Below are positions 1 to 7,063 of a stretch of DNA of 13,877 bases, one piece after another. A program made the translations under genes and the position numbers. The stretch's first letter is position 1; every line of letters begins with the position of its first letter. Origin of the DNA: an uncultured Sphingomonadales bacterium (GTDB lineage: Bacteria > Pseudomonadota > Alphaproteobacteria > Sphingomonadales > Sphingomonadaceae); the NCBI GenBank assembly GCA_903828025.1, contig CAIKKO010000003.1, positions 1-13,877 on the forward strand. Direction: 5' to 3'. Under the pieces are notes generated by a model. It was given only the letters and a program-made list of their open reading frames with translations. It did not search any database and was not told the origin of the DNA.

Positions 1-153
1 CGCCACGTCTGGTGGAATTTCGTCAGCTCCAGCCGCGAGCGGATCACGCAGGCCAAGCACGACTGGGATCAGGGGCGCTTTCCCAAAGTGCCGGGGGACG
101 AGGACGAATTCATCCCCCTGCCCAAAGTGCCGAACACAATAGCCAACCCATAA
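1..153 (+). CDS. Pirin family protein, C-terminal fragment (5' end outside window)
   Basis: Frame 1 is open from the first base and gives 50 residues before TAA at 151-153. The tail reads RHVWWNFVSSSRERI, then a WDQGRFPKVPGDEDEFIPLP stretch, which matches the C-terminal end of bacterial pirin-like (YhhW/YhaK-type) bicupin proteins. Pirins bind metal in the N-terminal cupin; some have quercetinase activity or act as redox-sensing regulators. The metal site lies outside the window, so activity cannot be judged. The SDR gene follows 25 bases downstream on the same strand and may be co-transcribed. The family call rests on this conserved tail only, but the pattern is distinctive. Confidence 0.85.
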   Translation, partial: RHVWWNFVSSSRERITQAKHDWDQGRFPKVPGDEDEFIPLPKVPNTIANP

Positions 154-178
154 GAACACACGAGAGGGAGAGAACCAC

Positions 179-1015
179 ATGGCATTTGCCGGAGAGGTGG
201 CGTGGATCACCGGGGCATCATCGGGGATCGGCGCAGCGATGGCGCGGGCCTTGGCGGCAGATGGGGCGCATGTGATCCTGTCGGGCCGGAACGCCGAGGC
301 GCTGGCGGAAGTCGCGGCCGATTGCGCGATAGGCAATGCCTCGGCGCTGGTGCTGCCGTTTGAAGTGACGGATCGCCCGGCTGGCCTTGCAGCGGCGGAG
401 CAGGCGTGGGCGTGGGCGGCGGAGCGCAGCGGCGGGATCGACATTCTGGTCAACAACGCAGGCATCTCGCAGCGCAGCCTTGCGGTTGACACCGACTATG
501 CCGTCTACGAGCAGATCATCGCGGTCGACCTGCTGGCACCCATCGCGCTGACGCAGGCGTTGCTCGGCCGCATGGTAGCGCGCAAGGCGGGCCGGATCGT
601 GATGGTCTCCAGCGTCGCGGGCAAAGTGGGCGTGCCTATGCGCACCGCTTACAGCGCCGCAAAGTTCGGCCTGATCGGCTATGCCAATGCACTGCGCAGC
701 GAAGTGACGGGGCAGGGGCTGCAAGTCCATGTCATCGCGCCGGGGTCGGTGCGAACCAACGTCTCGCGCAACGCGCTTAACGCCGATGGCAGCCGCCGCG
801 GGGTGAGCGACAAGGGCATCGACCGCGGCATGGATCCGGCCGAAGCGGTGGCGACCATGCTGGCGGCAATGGCAGCAGGGGAACGTGAAATCATCGTCGC
901 GCGCGGGTTCGAGCTGGGCATCGCCGAGGCATGCCGCACGCCGGTTGAAGTGTTCGACAAGATGGCGGCGATGGTAGCGGACGGCTATGCCGAGAAGATG
1001 GAGAAGGCCGAATGA
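179..1015 (+). CDS. SDR family NAD(P)-dependent oxidoreductase
   Basis: A 278-residue classical short-chain dehydrogenase/reductase that should oxidise an alcohol or reduce a carbonyl with NAD(P)(H) in the cytoplasm. The Rossmann glycine motif TGASSGIG is at residues 11-18, the structural NNAG at 92-95, serine at 144/145, and the catalytic YSAAK with Y158 and K162. Arg37 after the second beta strand (SGRN) suggests a preference for NADP, by inference. Overall spacing and the segment after NNAGIS resemble the DHRS7/DHRS7B-like subgroup, but the substrate cannot be read from sequence. The ATG at 179 is supported by AGGGAG at 165-170, 8 bases upstream. Its stop overlaps the start of the alpha/beta hydrolase (ATGA), which implies translational coupling and perhaps consecutive steps on one substrate. 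Confidence 0.93.
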   Translation: MAFAGEVAWITGASSGIGAAMARALAADGAHVILSGRNAEALAEVAADCAIGNASALVLPFEVTDRPAGLAAAEQAWAWAAERSGGIDILVNNAGISQRSLAVDTDYAVYEQIIAVDLLAPIALTQALLGRMVARKAGRIVMVSSVAGKVGVPMRTAYSAAKFGLIGYANALRSEVTGQGLQVHVIAPGSVRTNVSRNALNADGSRRGVSDKGIDRGMDPAEAVATMLAAMAAGEREIIVARGFELGIAEACRTPVEVFDKMAAMVADGYAEKMEKAE

Positions 1016-1902
1016 GCACCGATCTGATCCGCGTGGCGCTCGCCAATGGCATCGAATTGGACGTGCTGGATGTGGGCCCCCGCGATGCGCCCGCGCTGAT
1101 GTTCCTCCATGGTTTTCCCGAATCGCACCGCACATGGCGGCACCAGATCGCGCACTTTTCCGATCGCTTCCGCTGCATCGCGCCCGATCAGCGCGGCTAT
1201 CGCGGCTCCTCGAAGCCCGAGGGCGCAGAAAACTACACGCCGGACAAGCTGATCGGCGATGTGTTCCTGCTCGCCGATGCGCTGGGCGTCGGCCAGTTCA
1301 CCGTGCTCGGCCACGATTGGGGCGGCGCGATTGCCTGGGGCGTTGCGCTGATGGGCCAAGGCACCCGCGTGACTCGCGCGGTGATCGCCAATGCGCCGCA
1401 TCCGGGGATCTTCCAGAAGCTGCTCTACCTCGATCCGGTGCAGCGCGGCGCGAGCCAGTACATGCGCGCGTTCCGCGATACCGCGAATGATGCCATGGTG
1501 CGCGAGCATGGGCTGGGCGCGCTGCTCATGCAGGCGCTGAACTGGAAGCGCGCGCCGGTGATGGAAGAGGCCGAGCGCGCAGCGCTGCTGGTCGACTGGT
1601 CGAACCCCGACAGCGCGATCGCCATGCTCAACTGGTACCGCGCGAGCCCCATGGACGTGCCCGATATGGACGCGCCTTTCGCGCTGCCCACAGGCTTCGC
1701 TCCGCCGCCGCTGTCACCGCTGATGATCCCCACGCTGGTGATCTGGGCGATGGACGATCAGGCATTGCCGCCCGAAAACCTCGACGGGCTGGATGCGATG
1801 ATCCCTGATCTCACTGTGGTGCAAGTGCCCGATTGCGGGCATTTCGTGCCTTGGGAAGCGCCGGGCAAAGTCAACGCCGCGCTGGAGGCATTTCTGCGCT
1901 AA
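1012..1902 (+). CDS. Alpha/beta hydrolase, epoxide hydrolase-like
   Basis: A 296-residue alpha/beta-hydrolase fold enzyme. Visible motifs are the oxyanion motif HGFPE at 33-37 and the nucleophile elbow GHDWGG at 100-105 with Asp102. An acid candidate is Asp248 or Asp249, and the catalytic histidine is His277 in DCGHF. An aspartate nucleophile is typical of epoxide hydrolases and haloalkane/haloacetate dehalogenases, not esterases. Two cap-domain tyrosines, Tyr150 (ASQY) and Tyr209 (LNWYR), sit where epoxide hydrolases carry the ring-opening pair, and LNWYR is shared with mammalian soluble epoxide hydrolase. I therefore favour epoxide hydrolysis to a diol; a dehalogenase remains possible. The start ATG overlaps the SDR stop, with GAGAAGG just upstream. 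A coupled SDR could oxidise the diol, but that is inference. The 3' end overlaps the GNAT gene stop on the other strand. Confidence 0.9.
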   Translation: MSTDLIRVALANGIELDVLDVGPRDAPALMFLHGFPESHRTWRHQIAHFSDRFRCIAPDQRGYRGSSKPEGAENYTPDKLIGDVFLLADALGVGQFTVLGHDWGGAIAWGVALMGQGTRVTRAVIANAPHPGIFQKLLYLDPVQRGASQYMRAFRDTANDAMVREHGLGALLMQALNWKRAPVMEEAERAALLVDWSNPDSAIAMLNWYRASPMDVPDMDAPFALPTGFAPPPLSPLMIPTLVIWAMDDQALPPENLDGLDAMIPDLTVVQVPDCGHFVPWEAPGKVNAALEAFLR

Positions 1903-2387
1903 ATCTCCAGCCGATAGAAGTGCGTGTCCACCGGCATGCGCGGGAATCCGGCAGGCAATTCATCGGGCGCGACAGGCACGAAGCCGTTCTTCTCGTAGAA
2001 CCGCCGAGCAGCTTGAAGCTTCTCCACCGTGCCCAGCGTGATAGCCTTGACGCCTTGCGCCAGCGCATGGCCGATCAGCAAGGCAAGCAGATTTGCGCCA
2101 ACCCCGGCCTGGCGCCCGCGTGCCTCGGCCGCGACGAACATCTTGCGCAGCGCGCCCTGCCGGTCGCCGAAGCCGATCAGGCCGATGGTGCCGACAATGC
2201 GCCCTTCCCGTTCCGCGACCCAGAACCCACCGGTGCCGGACTGGTAGACAGCGCCCACCGCGCGCAAATCGGGTTGGTCTTCGGCGGTGACGGGCACGCC
2301 GAACTCGTCCCGCTGGATCGACAGGATATGCGCGAGGACGGCGTCTTCGTCGGATGGGGCATAGGGGCGGTAGTGTGTTTCCGGCAT
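1899..2387 (-). CDS. GNAT family N-acetyltransferase
   Basis: A 162-residue acetyltransferase of the GNAT fold, predicted to move an acetyl group from acetyl-CoA to an amine. The acetyl-CoA pyrophosphate-binding motif A is visible as R92-Q-A-G95-V-G97 after the beta strand ALRKMFVA. Beta strands FWVAE and RIVGTIGLI precede it, and the late RRFYEKNGF segment is the usual motif B. The chosen start at 2387 (MPETHYRPY) lies 2 bases after the stop of the HD-domain gene. A longer reading from 2438 would run back into that gene and adds residues unlike the family. It is the last gene of a minus-strand set with the HD and DUF2332 genes. The substrate is unknown. Its TAG stop overlaps the TAA of the convergent hydrolase gene. 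Confidence 0.9.
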   Translation of the reverse strand: MPETHYRPYAPSDEDAVLAHILSIQRDEFGVPVTAEDQPDLRAVGAVYQSGTGGFWVAEREGRIVGTIGLIGFGDRQGALRKMFVAAEARGRQAGVGANLLALLIGHALAQGVKAITLGTVEKLQAARRFYEKNGFVPVAPDELPAGFPRMPVDTHFYRLEI

Positions 2388-2389
2388 GG

Positions 2390-3055
2390 TCAAAGCGTTT
2401 TGAACCCATCCGTCTCCGCCGACAGCGTTTCCAGCCACTTGGCCAGCAGATCGCGCCGCGCCGGCATCAGGGCCTTGCCGGCGGGGGAGAGCACGCGCGC
2501 CGGAACATCGCGCAGGTTTTCCTTGAGCATGGGCAGCACGGCCGGGCCATCGGGCTGCGCGCCGTTCGGGTCGGCGAGCGCCATGATGCGGGCGGCGCCG
2601 ATTGCGCCAAGCCAGTCGAGCGCATCGGCATCGTGGAGATAGAGCGATTCGGGATTGGTGGGCGTGCGGTAATACATGTGCTCGCGGATCGCGGCCTGCA
2701 CGCGTGGCAGTTTGTCCATCGGGAAGCCGGTGGGGGCGAGGATCTGGCCGACGATATCCGCTGCGACGTCCGAGTGATCGAGATCGGGCTTTTCGTAAGG
2801 CTTGAACGCCGCAATATCGTGGAGATAGGCGGCAGCGAACAGCACATCGTCATCGAGCGCAGCCTTGTCAGTCGCGGCCATAGCCTTGGCGAGGCGGTAG
2901 TCCCGCTCGGAATGCGAGGTGCCCCAGGCCGGGTGCTTGCAATGCTCCATGTTGAACGCGCGGACCTTTTCGCGCCAGTCGGTCGGCGGCGAATCGGCAA
3001 AGGCCGGCATAGCGGTAAGCGCGAGAGCGGCGAGGAGCAGTTTGAGCGGGTGCAT
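2390..3055 (-). CDS. HD domain-containing protein with N-terminal signal peptide
   Basis: A 221-residue protein. Residues 1-20 form a signal peptide: one Lys, a hydrophobic run LLLAALALTAMP, and AFA before the predicted cleavage at Ala20/Asp21. The rest has HD-superfamily features: His48 in TSHSERDYRLAK, the His79-Asp80 doublet in AAYLHDIAAF, and a later HDADALDWLG segment. HD proteins are metal-dependent phosphohydrolases, often acting on nucleotides. Export to the periplasm is less usual for them, and the real substrate is unknown. I start at the ATG at 3055 because it opens the signal peptide; a TTG at 3115 would add 20 residues before it and reach the DUF2332 stop. No strong Shine-Dalgarno is seen. 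DUF2332 ends 56 bases upstream and GNAT begins 2 bases downstream, consistent with one transcript. Confidence 0.82.
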   Translation of the reverse strand: MHPLKLLLAALALTAMPAFADSPPTDWREKVRAFNMEHCKHPAWGTSHSERDYRLAKAMAATDKAALDDDVLFAAAYLHDIAAFKPYEKPDLDHSDVAADIVGQILAPTGFPMDKLPRVQAAIREHMYYRTPTNPESLYLHDADALDWLGAIGAARIMALADPNGAQPDGPAVLPMLKENLRDVPARVLSPAGKALMPARRDLLAKWLETLSAETDGFKTL

Positions 3056-3111
3056 AGGGGGGCTTTCGGCGTTCGGGATTGTCGGCAGGCTAGGGCCAAT
3101 TGCGCACAGGC

Positions 3112-4194
3112 TCAATCACCCAGCGCCGAGCCATAAATATCGCCGCGCCACTCCACCCATGCGCCGTGGGCGTGGGCCTCGCCCAGTTGGACCGGCTCCG
3201 CGCCGCCGGGCCAGTAGCGCACCGTGAGTTCGTGGCGGAACGTGGCGCGGTTGGTTTCGAGCATGATCCACGCGAGGCGGCGGCTGGAATCGGCGGCGGC
3301 ACCGGCGCGGGCCATCGCGGTTTCGATTCGCGCGCGGGTTTCGGGAGGCAGGTATTGCCACACGATCGAGTGGTAGATGACGCGGGTCGTGTCTGCTTCC
3401 TGAGGGGCGGCAAGGCGCTGCTCCGCCCATTCGCCCGCGTCCATCTGCGTTAGGCGCGGGGGTTGCTGGCCCGCGAGTGCGATGGCGGCGTCGATGCGTC
3501 CGAGCCGCTCGGTCACTTCGGCCCAGACATAGCTTTTGAGCCGCAGCGCCTCGACCGGATCGGCGAGGTTGACCGGCGCGCGGTCGCAGCCTGCGATAGC
3601 GGTGATCTCCACCGGCGCGGGCACGGGCGCGGGGCCGCGCCATTCGGGCACGATTTGCATGGGGGAAGCTTCCGGCCCGACGGCGGTGCCGCCCAGATCA
3701 TAGAAATAGCGCTCCATCATCGTGTTGACGCCCGCACTGGCGCCGAGTTCGTTCAGCTCAAACCGGGGGCCGAGGCGCGGCGAAAGCCAGAGCAGCGCCG
3801 CCATGATCGAGGCGGAGCGGCCCGCCTCGTTGGTCTGCGGCGGGCCATCGAGCCACGGCAGCAGCGCAGCATCGTGCGTGCGGGTAATATCGGCGACGAG
3901 CGCGTCAATCGCATCCTGATCGCTCAGTTCGCCGCGATAGACGGGCAGCAACCGATGGTCCGCGCCCGAGAGCACCAGGTGGTGAAAGCCGCCCGCAAGC
4001 CGCAGCGGCAGGGCATCTTCCAGCGGTTTGCCCGGCCATGTGGCGAGGCGGCGGCCGGTCTCGGTCGCGCCGTCCAGCAAGGCCAGCTGCGCGCGCACCA
4101 CACGGCCTGTGCACGGTGCGCCGTTCTTGGTCGCGTGATCCGCCTGCCAGACAATCGCCGCCGCGACATCGCTGCCATCCATCACCGCGTCCAT
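3112..4194 (-). CDS. DUF2332 domain-containing protein
   Basis: A 360-residue protein matching the DUF2332 family along its length. TNEAGRSA lies at about 121-128, ELGASAGVN at 149-157, and HSIVWQYLP in the C-terminal third. The ELGASAGVN loop after a hydrophobic strand resembles the SAM-binding motif I of Rossmann-fold methyltransferases, but the family has no established function and I assign none. The ATG at 4194 (MDAVMDGSDV) is preferred over upstream in-frame starts because GGAAAGGG lies about 7 bases before it. A longer start would run through the hisG 5' region with low-quality sequence. It is divergent from hisG with 43 bases between start codons, and leads the minus-strand DUF2332-HD-GNAT set. 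Confidence 0.88.
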   Translation of the reverse strand: MDAVMDGSDVAAAIVWQADHATKNGAPCTGRVVRAQLALLDGATETGRRLATWPGKPLEDALPLRLAGGFHHLVLSGADHRLLPVYRGELSDQDAIDALVADITRTHDAALLPWLDGPPQTNEAGRSASIMAALLWLSPRLGPRFELNELGASAGVNTMMERYFYDLGGTAVGPEASPMQIVPEWRGPAPVPAPVEITAIAGCDRAPVNLADPVEALRLKSYVWAEVTERLGRIDAAIALAGQQPPRLTQMDAGEWAEQRLAAPQEADTTRVIYHSIVWQYLPPETRARIETAMARAGAAADSSRRLAWIMLETNRATFRHELTVRYWPGGAEPVQLGEAHAHGAWVEWRGDIYGSALGD

Positions 4195-4237
4195 AAGGTT
4201 GCCCTTTCCGGCCCTTTGCCATAGGGGCTGCGGCACT
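4195..4237. promoter_or_regulatory. Divergent promoter region between DUF2332 gene and hisG
   Basis: These 43 bases separate the two divergent start codons, so at least one promoter must overlap or sit within a neighbouring coding region. The region holds a Shine-Dalgarno candidate for each gene: AGGGG at 4223-4227 for hisG, and GGAAAGGG on the minus strand at about 4202-4209. I cannot pick out convincing -35/-10 boxes. Confidence 0.4.
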
Positions 4238-4909
4238 ATGACCCAGCCCGCTTCCCTCGTCTTCGCCCTGCCCAAGGGCCGCATTCTCGACGAAGCACTG
4301 CCTTTGCTTGAGCACGCCGGTGTCGTGCCCGAGGCCGCGTTTTTCGACAAGGCCTCGCGCAAGTTGAGCTTTGCCACGAGCCGCGCTGATATGACCATCA
4401 TCCGCGTGCGCGCCTTCGATGTAGCAACCTTCGTGGCGCACGGCGCGGCGCAAGCGGGAATCGTCGGTTCGGATGTGATCGACGAGTTCGACTATGCCGA
4501 CCTCTATGCGCCGGTCGATCTCGATATCGGGCACTGCCGCCTTTCGGTCGCGGAGCCCGCCAGCATGGTCGAGAGCGGGGCCAACGCGCGCGAAAGCCAT
4601 GCGCGGGTCGCGACCAAATATCCCAGCCTGACGCGGCGGCACTTCGAAACGCTGGGCGTGCAGGCCGAAGTGGTCAAGCTCAACGGCGCGATGGAACTCG
4701 CGCCTTCGCTGGGCCTCGCCAGCCGGATCGTCGACCTGGTGTCCTCGGGCAAGACGCTGAAGGATAACGGCCTTGTCGAAACGAGCCGGATCATGCCGGT
4801 GTCCGCCCGCCTCATCGTCAACCGCGCCGCGCTCAAGACCGACAGCGCGCGGTTGGGCGCGCTGATCGATACGTTCCGCGAACTGGTCGCGCGCGCGAAA
4901 GCCGCCTGA
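4238..4909 (+). CDS. hisG: ATP phosphoribosyltransferase, short-form catalytic subunit
   Basis: HisG joins ATP and PRPP to make phosphoribosyl-ATP, the first and feedback-controlled step of histidine biosynthesis. The 223-residue product shows LPKGRI at 11-16, GIVGSDVIDE at 74-83, RVATKYP at 123-129, and the PRPP-binding signature from E153 through SSGKT at 169-173. It ends soon after, without the C-terminal ACT-like regulatory domain of long-form HisG. Short-form enzymes need the HisS-like regulatory partner HisZ, which is not in this window. The start at 4238 (MTQPASLVFALPKGR) has AGGGG 10 bases upstream and fits family length; an in-frame ATG at 4199 would add 13 unlikely residues. Its TGA overlaps the hisD ATG (TGATG), so the two are translationally coupled. 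Confidence 0.96.
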   Translation: MTQPASLVFALPKGRILDEALPLLEHAGVVPEAAFFDKASRKLSFATSRADMTIIRVRAFDVATFVAHGAAQAGIVGSDVIDEFDYADLYAPVDLDIGHCRLSVAEPASMVESGANARESHARVATKYPSLTRRHFETLGVQAEVVKLNGAMELAPSLGLASRIVDLVSSGKTLKDNGLVETSRIMPVSARLIVNRAALKTDSARLGALIDTFRELVARAKAA

Positions 4910-6195
4910 TGCAGCGGCTGCGTTCCAGCGACGCGGGTTTCGCCGCAGCCTTCGCCGCCGTGGTGAACGACCGGCGCGAAAGCGATGCCGGGGTTGCGAG
5001 CGATGTCGCCGCGATCATCGCCGAGGTGCGCGCGCGCGGCGATGCAGCGCTGGTCGACTATACCGCGCGGTTCGACGGCCATGATCTGGGCGACGAATGG
5101 CGCATTCCGGCGGAAACCTGCCGCGAGGCGTTCGATGCGCTCGCCCCCGAACTGCGCGCCGCGCTCGAACTCGCCGCCCAGCGCATCCGCGCGTATCACG
5201 AGGCGCAGTTGCCCGAGGACCGCGACCATGTCGATGCTGCAGGCGTCCGGCTCGGCGCGAAGTGGCGCGCGGTTGATGGCGCAGGGCTCTATGTGCCGGG
5301 CGGGCGCGCGGCCTATCCGTCCTCGCTGCTGATGAACGCGATTCCGGCCAAAGTCGCAGGAGTCGGGCGGCTGGTGGTGACGACGCCGACGCCCAAGGGC
5401 GTGGTCAATCCGCTGGTGCTCGCCGCCGCTCACCTCGCGGGCGTGGATGAAGTGTGGCGCGTCGGCGGCGCGCAGGCGATTGCCGCGCTGGCTTATGGCA
5501 CCGAGCGGATCGCGCCGGTCGATGTGATCACCGGGCCGGGCAATGCCTGGGTGGCCGAGGCCAAGCGCCAGCTGTTCGGCGTGGTCGGGATCGACATGGT
5601 GGCGGGGCCGTCCGAGATTCTCGTGATCGCCGATGGTGCGAACAATCCGCAGTGGATCGCCGCCGACCTGCTCAGCCAGGCCGAACATGATCCTCTGGCA
5701 CAGGCCATCCTGATCACCAACGACGGGGCCTTTGCCGATGCGGTGGAAGCGGCCGTCCAATCGGAAATCGCTCTGCTGCCCACCGCCGCCGTCGCCAAGG
5801 CCAGCTGGGACGCGCACGGGGTAATCATCGTGGTGGACTCGCTCGATGAAGCGCCCGCGCTCGCCAATGCGCTGGCGGCCGAGCATGTCGAAATCGCAAC
5901 CGCTGATCCCGAAGCGCTGTTTGCAGGTATCCGCCATGCCGGCTCGGTGTTCCTTGGGCGGCACACGCCCGAGGCCATCGGCGACTATGTCGCGGGCCCC
6001 AACCACGTGCTGCCCACCGGGCGGCGCGCGCGGTTTGCCTCGGGCCTGTCGGTGCTCGATTTCATGAAGCGCACCAGCTTTATTGCGGTGTCCGAGGCCT
6101 CGATTGGCGCGATCGGGCCTGCTGCCATTGCGCTCGCGGAGGCCGAAGGCCTTGCCGCGCACGCCCGCTCGATCGAATTGAGGTTAGGAATATGA
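4909..6195 (+). CDS. hisD: Histidinol dehydrogenase
   Basis: HisD is a zinc enzyme that performs the last two steps of histidine synthesis, oxidising L-histidinol to L-histidine with two NAD+. The 428-residue length is normal for the family. Visible landmarks include GLYVPGGRAAYPS, the VITGPGNAWVAEAKR signature, and the zinc ligands Q257 and H260 in SQAEHD, D359 in GDYVAGPNH and H418 near the C-terminus. The catalytic pair E325-H326 is present in AAEHVEI. All key residues are there, so the enzyme should be active. It starts inside the hisG stop and its own TGA overlaps the nusB ATG (ATGA), making a tight hisG-hisD-nusB unit. Confidence 0.97.
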   Translation: MQRLRSSDAGFAAAFAAVVNDRRESDAGVASDVAAIIAEVRARGDAALVDYTARFDGHDLGDEWRIPAETCREAFDALAPELRAALELAAQRIRAYHEAQLPEDRDHVDAAGVRLGAKWRAVDGAGLYVPGGRAAYPSSLLMNAIPAKVAGVGRLVVTTPTPKGVVNPLVLAAAHLAGVDEVWRVGGAQAIAALAYGTERIAPVDVITGPGNAWVAEAKRQLFGVVGIDMVAGPSEILVIADGANNPQWIAADLLSQAEHDPLAQAILITNDGAFADAVEAAVQSEIALLPTAAVAKASWDAHGVIIVVDSLDEAPALANALAAEHVEIATADPEALFAGIRHAGSVFLGRHTPEAIGDYVAGPNHVLPTGRRARFASGLSVLDFMKRTSFIAVSEASIGAIGPAAIALAEAEGLAAHARSIELRLGI

Positions 6196-6650
6196 GCCGC
6201 GTCAAGGGCCCTGCCCGCCTGCCCGCCCGCTCTGCCGCGCGGCTCGCCGCCGTGCAGGCGTTGTACCAGCTCGAGATGGAGGGGACGCCGCTGGCGTCGC
6301 TGCTCGACGAGTTTCACATGCACCGGCTGGGCGCGGAGATCGAGGACGAGCAGTACCTCGAAGCCGACGTCGCGTTTTTCGATGATGTGGTGCGCGGCGT
6401 GGCTGCACGGCGTGACGAGATCGATTCGCGGCTGACCGAGCGGCTGGCCCAAGGCTGGTCGATCGCCCGGCTTGATCGTACGATGCTGCAGATCCTGCGC
6501 GCGGGAGCGTATGAACTGCTGGCGCGGCCTGACATCAGCGTCAGCATCGTGATCAACGAATACCTCGACGTGGCGCACGCCTTTTTCGACGACCGCGAAG
6601 CCAAGTTCGTCAACGGATTGCTCGATGCGGTCGCGAAGGACGTGCGCTGA
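6192..6650 (+). CDS. nusB: Transcription antitermination factor NusB
   Basis: A 152-residue all-alpha NusB, which binds boxA RNA together with NusE (ribosomal protein S10) to support antitermination of rRNA operons. The N-terminal SAARLAAVQALYQLEMEG (residues 14-31) is the Arg-rich RNA-binding helix. The C-terminal half has the family pattern ARLDRTMLQILRAGAYEL and SVVINEY-like SIVINEYLDVAHAF, ending with AKFVNGLLDAVAK. The start ATG overlaps the hisD stop by 4 bases. Coupling to histidine genes fits an alphaproteobacterial gene order as I recall it. The gene ends 12 bases before the convergent stop of the small minus-strand gene, leaving no room for a long terminator. Confidence 0.95.
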   Translation: MSRVKGPARLPARSAARLAAVQALYQLEMEGTPLASLLDEFHMHRLGAEIEDEQYLEADVAFFDDVVRGVAARRDEIDSRLTERLAQGWSIARLDRTMLQILRAGAYELLARPDISVSIVINEYLDVAHAFFDDREAKFVNGLLDAVAKDVR

Positions 6651-6662
6651 AGCGCGCAGCGA

Positions 6663-7049
6663 CTAGCCGCCTGACAGAATCCGCGCGGCGGCGGCCGGGG
6701 CGTCCTCCGGCCGGGCGATCAACCCCACTGCCGGTGGCGGTGATTGCTTCACGATCGCGTTGAGCAGGCCTTCGAACAGCAGGCGATTGGCGGGCGGAAT
6801 GATCACGCCGCCGCCAATGACGACAAGCGCGGGCTGCGCCGCCGCAAGCCGCGCGGAAAACACGCTGACCGCCGCCTCCCGCGCCGCGGGGACATAGAGC
6901 TGGTCAACCGTGTGTCCTGCCGCGGTGAGGCCCTCGACCGAGCGGCGGACGCCTTCGCGGATCGTCTCGGCATTCATCCCGGGCGGCAGCGAAGGATCGG
7001 AAAAATCGACCTGATCAGGCTCGATCCCGACGAACAGAACCTTTGCCAT
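6663..7049 (-). CDS. Small protein of unknown function
   Basis: I do not recognise this 128-residue protein as a named family. It begins MAKVLFVGIEPDQVDFSDP, a hydrophobic beta strand followed by an acidic loop. An amphipathic helix (about 29-44), a second strand region and PALVVIGGGVIIPPANRLLFEGLL then follow, with another strand PPAVGLIARPED near the end. The alternating beta-alpha pattern with short hydrophobic strands suggests a small flavodoxin- or receiver-like three-layer fold; this is a guess from the pattern. There is no signal peptide or TM segment. It starts 14 bases after the S-formylglutathione hydrolase stop and is probably the last gene of that operon. Coding quality is good and the frame agrees with its neighbours. 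Confidence 0.72.
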   Translation of the reverse strand: MAKVLFVGIEPDQVDFSDPSLPPGMNAETIREGVRRSVEGLTAAGHTVDQLYVPAAREAAVSVFSARLAAAQPALVVIGGGVIIPPANRLLFEGLLNAIVKQSPPPAVGLIARPEDAPAAAARILSGG

Positions 7050-7063
7050 CGCCTGTTACCCCG

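Noticed and set aside
1833..4224. Plus-strand frames of about 250-270 codons opposite the GNAT, HD and DUF2332 genes
   Set aside because: The minus-strand products carry the family motifs and a signal peptide; the plus-strand translations do not resemble proteins.
4504..6162. 552-codon open frame on the minus strand opposite hisG and hisD
   Set aside because: It is a GC-rich shadow: it runs antisense to two genes with full family motifs, is rich in Arg, Gly and His, and shows no domain or ribosome binding site.
6641..6662. GCGC-TGAA-GCGC hairpin at the nusB stop as a terminator
   Set aside because: Only a 4-bp stem with no T-run on either strand; too weak to call.
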